64,000 nucleotides of DNA from Gordonia liuliyuniae. Lineage in GTDB: Bacteria > Actinomycetota > Actinomycetes > Mycobacteriales > Mycobacteriaceae. Positions 59,066 to 64,000 of the stretch are shown piece by piece. The translations under genes and the position numbers were made by a program. Each line of letters begins with the position of its first letter. Positions within the stretch are counted from its first letter, which is position 1. The DNA lies in contig NZ_JAKKOT010000003.1 of the NCBI RefSeq assembly GCF_021739025.1, positions 248,001-312,000 of the forward strand. Reading direction: 5' to 3'. The notes below the pieces were generated by a model, which saw only the letters and a program-made list of their open reading frames with translations, was not told the DNA's origin and made no database searches.

Positions 59066-60250
59066 ATGACGATCGCCATACACCCGGTCGACGCCGCGCT
59101 GGACCTCGCCGCGTCGATCACGCCGCGCCTGACCGAACTCGCCGATCCGATCGATCGGGGCGAGACACCGCCACAGGTGGCCTACGACCTGATCCGGGAA
59201 TCCGGACTGCTCGCCGCGATGATCCCGATCGAGAACGGCGGGCTCGGCCTCGACTTCGCCGACTACACGCGGCTCCTCGCCGAACTCGCCGCAGCCAACG
59301 GCGCGATCGCGCTCGGCTTCAACATGCACAACGTCGCGATCGGATCCCTGTTCGAAGCCGACGTCGACGCTCTCGGATCGACCGGTGTCACCTTCCGCGA
59401 CTGGGTGATCGACCAGGTCGTGGTAGGCCGCACGATGTTCGCATCGGCGGCGTCCGAGCCGGCGACCGGCGCGCGCCTGCGCGGCATCTCGACCGTCTAC
59501 CGCCGCGACGGCGACGGCTACGTCCTCGACGGACACAAGTCGTTCGTGTCGCTCGCCGGCGTCGCCGACCACTATGTGGTGACCGCACGGCCCCACGACG
59601 ACGACTCCGACGTCGAGGTGTCGCACTTCGTGGTGAGCGCCGGTGATCCGGGCGTCTCCTTCTCGACCGAATGGGCGGGTACCGCGCTCCGCGGCACGTC
59701 GACTGCACAGATGTTCCTGGCCGACACCAGGATTCGCGCAGACCGGTTGTTCCTCGGGGTCGAGGGGATGTCGCTGTTCAAAGCCGTCCGCGACCCGCAC
59801 TGGATGGCGGCTGGCTACCTCGGGGCCTACCTGGGCCTGTCGGAGGCGATCGTCGACTTCGCGGCGCAACGACTCGGCGCCGACGAGCGACGACGGAGCC
59901 AGGCCGCCGACGTCCAACGTCTCGGCGCGATGACGGTCGCGCTGCAGGCGACCCGAGCACTGACGACGGCTGCTGCGCGCGGCGTCGTCGACCGGCGCTC
60001 GGATCAGGCGACCAACGCGACCGTGTACGCGGCCAAGCATCACCTGGGCGAGACCGCGCAGTCGCTGGCCGCGCAGGCCGTCGCCCTCGTCGGATCGGCG
60101 GCGATGGCCGCCGACCAACCGCTGCAGCGACTGCTCCGGGAAGTCCAGTTCTGCTCGATCATGCCCGCGAAACCCGCCGACTGCCTCGACTACGTCGGCA
60201 AGTCGACGTTGGGCGCCAACATGTTCGACGTCTCCAACCACGGGTGGTGA
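59066..60250 (+). CDS. Acyl-CoA dehydrogenase-fold protein lacking both known base positions
   Basis: A 394-residue flavoprotein of the acyl-CoA dehydrogenase superfamily with the N-terminal helical domain (IPIENGGLGLDFADYTRLLAELA parts: PIENGGLG) and flavin region ASAASEPATGARLRG (about residues 130-144). The C-terminal loop reads IMPAKPADCLDYVGKSTLG, without the MCAD-type Glu, and the helix-G segment VRDPHWMAAGYLGAYLG has no Glu at the isovaleryl position. It may be a monooxygenase- or N-oxygenase-like member (DszC group) or a structural partner. ATG at 59066, one base after the previous stop. Confidence 0.75.
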   Translation: MTIAIHPVDAALDLAASITPRLTELADPIDRGETPPQVAYDLIRESGLLAAMIPIENGGLGLDFADYTRLLAELAAANGAIALGFNMHNVAIGSLFEADVDALGSTGVTFRDWVIDQVVVGRTMFASAASEPATGARLRGISTVYRRDGDGYVLDGHKSFVSLAGVADHYVVTARPHDDDSDVEVSHFVVSAGDPGVSFSTEWAGTALRGTSTAQMFLADTRIRADRLFLGVEGMSLFKAVRDPHWMAAGYLGAYLGLSEAIVDFAAQRLGADERRRSQAADVQRLGAMTVALQATRALTTAAARGVVDRRSDQATNATVYAAKHHLGETAQSLAAQAVALVGSAAMAADQPLQRLLREVQFCSIMPAKPADCLDYVGKSTLGANMFDVSNHGW

Positions 60251-60256
60251 CCCGCG

Positions 60257-61033
60257 ATGCCGACTCTGCCGCACCCGCTCGGTGACCTCGAATACGTGTT
60301 GCTCGACGGCGACCCCGACTTGCCGACCCTGGTGTTCCTGCACGAAGGACTCGGATCGGCCGGCCAGTGGGGGCGGCTCCCGTCGCTGGTCAGCGACGCC
60401 ACCGGGATGCGTGCGCTCGTCTACTCGCGCCACGGGTACGGCGGTTCGGCCGGCGACGGCCCGCAGGGCGCCGACTACCTGCACCGCGAGGGGACCGACG
60501 TCCTCCCGGAAGTGCTCGACGCGCTCGGCATCGACACACCGTTCCTCGTCGGGCACAGCGACGGTGCGTCGATCGCGGTCGTCACCGCGGGCACACACCA
60601 GGTGAGGGCCGCCGTGCTCATCGCGCCCCACCTCGTCGTCGAGGACACGACGTTGACCGGGATCCGCGATACCGCGGCCCGCTTCGACGAGCAGGTCCGT
60701 CCGTCGCTGGCGATGTTCCACGACGATCCCGACGGCCTGTTCGCGCGGTGGTCGGGCGTGTGGCTGTCCGAGGAGTTCGCCTCGTTCGACCTCACCGATC
60801 TGCTGCCGCGGATCGACGTCCCGTTGCTCGTCGCCCAAGGAGTCGACGACGAGTACGGCACTTCGATCCACCTCGACGCCGTCGCCGAACACGCGTCGGG
60901 GCCGGTCCAGACGCGCCTGCTCGCCGGCCACGGACACCATCCGCACCTGAAAGACCCCGAGGCGATCGCCAGGCTGATCGCCGACTTCGCACACGCATCC
61001 CTGTCGATGGGTTCGACGAAAGAAGCGCTATGA
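60257..61033 (+). CDS. Alpha/beta hydrolase
   Basis: A 258-residue alpha/beta hydrolase. Oxyanion region FLHEGLGSAGQWG (about residues 27-39), nucleophile elbow GHSDGAS (Ser at about residue 99), acid Asp in VAQGVDDEYG, and His in AGHGHHPHLKD near the C-terminus, so the triad is complete. Its place in the operon (ATGA overlap with the acyl-AMP ligase gene) suggests a thioesterase-like editing or release role, or ferric-siderophore hydrolysis. The substrate is not evident. Confidence 0.82.
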   Translation: MPTLPHPLGDLEYVLLDGDPDLPTLVFLHEGLGSAGQWGRLPSLVSDATGMRALVYSRHGYGGSAGDGPQGADYLHREGTDVLPEVLDALGIDTPFLVGHSDGASIAVVTAGTHQVRAAVLIAPHLVVEDTTLTGIRDTAARFDEQVRPSLAMFHDDPDGLFARWSGVWLSEEFASFDLTDLLPRIDVPLLVAQGVDDEYGTSIHLDAVAEHASGPVQTRLLAGHGHHPHLKDPEAIARLIADFAHASLSMGSTKEAL

Positions 61034-62682
61034 CGCCGACGACTGTGATCGACGAGACCGGAACGCCCAGCGCGTTCACCGCACCGTTCAGCAGGGCCAT
61101 GCTCACCAGCGACCGGTCGCTGTCCGTCCTCGACTCTGAGACGGGTGCGTGGGAGACCCGCACCTGGCGCGACGTGCACGCTCGCGCCGTCGAGATCGCC
61201 GCGACCCTCGTCGCGGCGCGGGGCGATGAGGCGCAGGTCGAACACGTCGGCTTGATCGGCGACCCGACCGTCGACCTGATCGCCGCGATCCAGGGCGCCT
61301 GGCTCGCTGGCGCAGCCGTGGCGATCCTGCCCGGTCCGATCCGAGGTGCCGACGAGAATCGGTGGGCGCAGGCCACGTACACGCGGTTCGCGGGCATCGG
61401 CGTCGGGACGGTCCTCGGCGACGGCCCGCAGTTCGATCTCCTCACGGCCGTCGACGGCGACCTGCACCTGGCTCCGGCCCGCGAGTACGGGGTCGGAGCC
61501 GACACCGCCGGGTTCGTCCCGGTCGTCGCGGGCCCCGACGCGCCGGCCGTCCTGCAGGGCACCGCGGGCTCCACCGGCGACCCGAAGACGGCCGCGCTGC
61601 CGGAGTCCTCGGTCCACACCAACACCGGCGAACTCGTCGCCCGTCTCGGCATGCACCACAGCCGGGACATCGGATTCAGTTGGCTTCCGCTCTATCACGA
61701 CATGGGGCTGACCTTCCTGCTTGCGGGCATGGGGGCGGGATTCCAGACGTACATCGTGCCCAACTCAGCGTTCGCGGCCGCACCGTTCAAATGGCTCGAA
61801 TGGCTCTCCGAGACCAAAGCGACCGTCACTGCGGCGCCCAACTTCGCCTACGACATCCTGGGCCGTTACGGGCGGCTGCTGCAGTCCGCTGACCTGAGCA
61901 ACCTGCGCGTCGCGATCAGCGGTGGCGAGCCCATCGATCCGGACGCGTTCGACAAGTTCCTCGCCGAGACCGAACGCTTCGGGTTCGACCCGGCCGCGGC
62001 GGCGCCCGCGTACGGCATGGCCGAGTCGACCTGCGCGGTCACCATGCCCGCGACCGGCGAAGGCGCGGCCTACGACGAGGTGACCGTCACGCCGCCCGGC
62101 GACGGCTCCGAACCCCGGCGTCGCCGCTACGCGGTGCTCGGAAAGCCGTTGGACGGCATGGAGATCCGCATCGTCGAACCCAACGTCGATGTTCCGCTGA
62201 TCGATGACCGGGAGGTCGGTCGCGTCGAGATCCGCGGTACGTCGATGATGAGCGGCTACCTCGGCCACCCGCAGCTCGGCGAGGACGAATGGTTCGACAC
62301 CGGCGACCTCGGCTACCTCCTCGACGGACGTCTCGTGATCTGTGGGCGCGCCAAGGAGATCGTGATCGTCGCCGGACGGAACCTGTTTCCCGTCGAGGTG
62401 GAGCGGGCCGCGGCGTCGGTCGACGGCGTCAAACGCGGCGGTGTCGTCGCGATGGCGCGCGACGAGGACTCGTCGCGACCGGGACTCGTCGTGGTCGCCG
62501 AGTACCGCGGTTCGGATCGTGTCGCGACCCGGTCGGCGGTCGTCTCGGCGGTCGCCTCCGAATGCGGCATCGTCCCCGCCGACGTGATCCTGCTCGACCC
62601 CGGCACCGTGCCGCGCACGACGTCGGGCAAGCTGCGTCGACTCGAGACCAAGCAGATGGTGACCGCGGGAATCCTGTCATGA
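61030..62682 (+). CDS. Fatty acyl-AMP ligase (MbtM/FadD33-like)
   Basis: A 550-residue ANL-family enzyme of the FAAL type, making acyl-adenylate and passing it to a carrier protein rather than CoA. P-loop variant [13 protein letters not shown] (about residue 176), [18 protein letters not shown] (about 215), YGMAEST (about 324), and the C-terminal [20 protein letters not shown]. It is coupled to an acyl-CoA-dehydrogenase gene (ATGA), as mbtM is near mbtN in the mycobactin tail locus. The likely role is to supply the fatty acyl chain. The cognate carrier is either the protein at 57608 or that at 33247. Confidence 0.86.
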   Translation: MTPTTVIDETGTPSAFTAPFSRAMLTSDRSLSVLDSETGAWETRTWRDVHARAVEIAATLVAARGDEAQVEHVGLIGDPTVDLIAAIQGAWLAGAAVAILPGPIRGADENRWAQATYTRFAGIGVGTVLGDGPQFDLLTAVDGDLHLAPAREYGVGADTAGFVPVVAGPDAPAVLQGTAGSTGDPKTAALPESSVHTNTGELVARLGMHHSRDIGFSWLPLYHDMGLTFLLAGMGAGFQTYIVPNSAFAAAPFKWLEWLSETKATVTAAPNFAYDILGRYGRLLQSADLSNLRVAISGGEPIDPDAFDKFLAETERFGFDPAAAAPAYGMAESTCAVTMPATGEGAAYDEVTVTPPGDGSEPRRRRYAVLGKPLDGMEIRIVEPNVDVPLIDDREVGRVEIRGTSMMSGYLGHPQLGEDEWFDTGDLGYLLDGRLVICGRAKEIVIVAGRNLFPVEVERAAASVDGVKRGGVVAMARDEDSSRPGLVVVAEYRGSDRVATRSAVVSAVASECGIVPADVILLDPGTVPRTTSGKLRRLETKQMVTAGILS

Positions 62683-63887
62683 CGATGCCGCTCGACGAGT
62701 ATCGCTCGCTCCTCGACGACGTCTTCGACGACGAGATCCGATCGTGGGTCGAGGAAGCCGAGACCGCGGAGCGCTTCCCACGCAAGCTTCTGGAGAAGCT
62801 CGGCGCCGCGGGCGTCTTCACCCACAAGTGGGGCGACGACAAGAAGCCGGATCTGGCGAAACTGTTCGCCCTGGGCAGCAGCCTCGGCCGCCAGGGGTCG
62901 GCCGGGATCAGTGTCGGTGTGAGCCTGCACGATTCGGCGATCGCGGTGCTTCGCCGTTTCGGCGGACGATCGCAGACATTGAGCCGGGTCGCCGACGAAG
63001 CGATTCGCGGGGAGTCCGTGCTGTGTCTGGCCGCCTCGGAGTCCTCCGGCGGATCGGATCTTCAGATCGTCGAGACGACCGTCCGCACCGGCGACGACGG
63101 ACTGCGCGTCGTCGGACGTAAGAAGTTCGTGTCGCTCTCGCCGATCGCCGACTACATCCTGGTGGTGGCCCGCAGCGTCGAGCACGGGCCGGACAGCACG
63201 CACGGGCCAGAGAGCACGCACGGGCCAGAGAGCACCCACGGGCCAGAGAGCACCCACGGAAATGTGGCGCTCGTGCTCGTCCCGACGTCCCAGGTCGTCG
63301 TCGAACCGCCCTACCGCAAGGCCAGCGCGGGCCCGTTGGACACCGCAGCCGTCAGCATCGACACCGTCGTGCCCGCCGACCATCTGATCGCGCGGGCCGG
63401 AACCGGACTCGCCGCTGTCAGCTGGGGTCTCGCGCACGAGCGACTGTCGATCGCGGCGCAGGTTGCGTCGTCGTGCGACACCGTGATCGGCGTGACGCTC
63501 GCGCGGATGAACGATCGCACCCAGTTCGGCAAGACCTTGTTCGAGCACCAGGCACTGCGGCTGCGCGTCGCCGACCTGCAGTCGCGGGTCGACATGCTCC
63601 GGTACGCGCTCGATGGAATCGCCGCGGGCCGCAAGATGGACCTGCGAACCGCTGCAGCGATGAAGGTGTCCGCGGCGCGGCTGGGGGAGGAGGTGGTCTC
63701 CGAGTGCATGCACCTGTTCGGCGGCTCGGGATTCCTCACCGACGAGACGCCGCTCGCACGGTGGTGGCGGGACATGAAGCTCGCCCGCGTGGGCGGCGGC
63801 ACCGACGAAGTGCTCTGGGAACTCGTCGCGGCGTCGATGCGCCCCGACGTCGTCGGCTATCGACGGTTCGCGGGATCCATCACCTGA
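62679..63887 (+). CDS. Acyl-CoA dehydrogenase family (MbtN/FadE14-like)
   Basis: A 402-residue FAD dehydrogenase. [16 protein letters not shown] (about residues 109-124) is the flavin loop; base Glu at the isovaleryl position in [12 protein letters not shown] (about 250); C-terminal [14 protein letters not shown]. Coupled to the acyl-AMP ligase, it would form an alpha,beta double bond in the carrier-bound acyl chain, as MbtN does for mycobactin. An 18-bp repeat inserts four HGPEST units at about residues 168-192. Last gene of the operon in the window; no terminator is seen before the edge. Confidence 0.85.
   Translation: MTMPLDEYRSLLDDVFDDEIRSWVEEAETAERFPRKLLEKLGAAGVFTHKWGDDKKPDLAKLFALGSSLGRQGSAGISVGVSLHDSAIAVLRRFGGRSQTLSRVADEAIRGESVLCLAASESSGGSDLQIVETTVRTGDDGLRVVGRKKFVSLSPIADYILVVARSVEHGPDSTHGPESTHGPESTHGPESTHGNVALVLVPTSQVVVEPPYRKASAGPLDTAAVSIDTVVPADHLIARAGTGLAAVSWGLAHERLSIAAQVASSCDTVIGVTLARMNDRTQFGKTLFEHQALRLRVADLQSRVDMLRYALDGIAAGRKMDLRTAAAMKVSAARLGEEVVSECMHLFGGSGFLTDETPLARWWRDMKLARVGGGTDEVLWELVAASMRPDVVGYRRFAGSIT
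63183..63254 (+). repeat. 18-bp tandem repeat, 4 units, in frame
   Basis: CACGGGCCAGAGAGCACG-type units begin at 63183, 63201, 63219 and 63237. They code HGPDST then three HGPEST in a surface loop between strands of the dehydrogenase. Confidence 0.94.
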
Positions 63888-63973
63888 CATCCCAGTCGTG
63901 AGACCGCGGCCGGCATGTGACGCGGATCGTATTGCTCGAATCCGACAGGTCGGGTTTGAATGTTACCTGAGAT

Positions 63974-63992
63974 TCAGGTTAGCCTGACCTAT
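63974..63992 (+). promoter_or_regulatory. Iron box at right window edge
   Basis: TCAGGTTAGCCTGACCTAT matches 16 of 19 positions of TTAGGTTAGSCTAACCTAA and overlaps a TATATT hexamer (63990-63995). No gene downstream is visible; a promoter for a plus-strand gene beyond the window is likely. Confidence 0.82.
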
Positions 63993-64000
63993 ATTATGCG

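Noticed and set aside
58964-60994. Long antisense frame under the dehydrogenase and hydrolase genes
   Set aside because: Same GC-driven artefact; plus-strand proteins have catalytic motifs and overlapping start/stop couplings.
57608-63887. Whole right operon as a simple mycobactin tail locus (MbtK-L-M-N)
   Set aside because: An ACP, FAAL and ACAD are present, but the lone adenylation domain and two further ACAD-fold proteins do not belong to that set, and no MbtK-type acyltransferase lies in this operon.

Overview
The window is very GC-rich, with dense, often overlapping genes, GTG and TTG starts, likely leaderless promoters and DtxR/IdeR-type iron boxes. Gene content and order match Mycobacteriales (Actinomycetota). 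The run DUF3027 / TrmH methyltransferase / sepH / serC / pdxH / gltA / MBL hydrolase / ctpE / MT0933-type antitoxin / SRPBCC protein recalls the Rv0876c-Rv0910 stretch of Mycobacterium tuberculosis. A Gordonia-like genus is my best guess; it is an inference from gene content, not a measurement.

Positions 1-30.4 kb are mostly conserved chromosomal backbone: DUF3027 and sacsin-like genes, an acyl-CoA dehydrogenase, a PAP2 phosphatase, a purine-type NCS2 permease, an Eis-family acetyltransferase, an rRNA methyltransferase, sepH, serC, pdxH with an MFS exporter, an MpaB-family oxygenase, pxpBC, gltA and an FKBP. There is also a TetR-regulated ABC exporter with a clear double-palindrome operator, an enoyl-CoA hydratase, a sugar-lactone-oxidase/racemase-type pair, an MBL-ctpE-antitoxin operon with a textbook terminator, and a DNA glycosylase placed between the antitoxin and SRPBCC genes.

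Positions 30.5-64.0 kb hold a large iron-regulated siderophore locus in at least five transcription units marked by iron boxes. (1) 30603-34766 (+): DrrABC-like exporter, an acyl carrier protein and a WS/DGAT-like acyltransferase, followed by a PfkB kinase. (2) 49823 down to 35814 (-): a complete desferrioxamine-type set (acyltransferase, IucA/IucC synthetase, decarboxylase, N-monooxygenase), then an ArCP-Cy-A-T NRPS, a free-standing condensation domain, a penicillin-acylase-family hydrolase and a second free-standing condensation domain. (3) 50021-53628 (+): an IrtAB-like ABC pair. (4) 54301 down to 53603 (-): a separate siderophore-interacting flavoprotein. (5) 54416-63887 (+): a salicyl/DHB-AMP ligase, a lone adenylation enzyme + carrier protein + dehydrogenase resembling the prolyl-to-prolyl-carrier oxidation cassette, a second dehydrogenase-fold protein, an alpha/beta hydrolase, and a fatty acyl-AMP ligase with an MbtN-like dehydrogenase. 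A further iron box at the right edge suggests the locus continues.

Working model (inference): salicylate is activated by the AMP ligase and loaded on the NRPS ArCP. The Cy domain turns Thr/Ser/Cys into an oxazoline or thiazoline. A free-standing condensation domain hands this to an amine of a cadaverine-type hydroxamate chain built by the Des-like enzymes. The FAAL/ACAD and ACP/acyltransferase parts add an alpha,beta-unsaturated fatty acyl hydroxamate. The result would be a mycobactin/desferrioxamine hybrid, a principle I recall from the nocardichelins. The pyrrole-type cassette and PvdQ-like acylase would be additions to that scheme and are the least explained parts.
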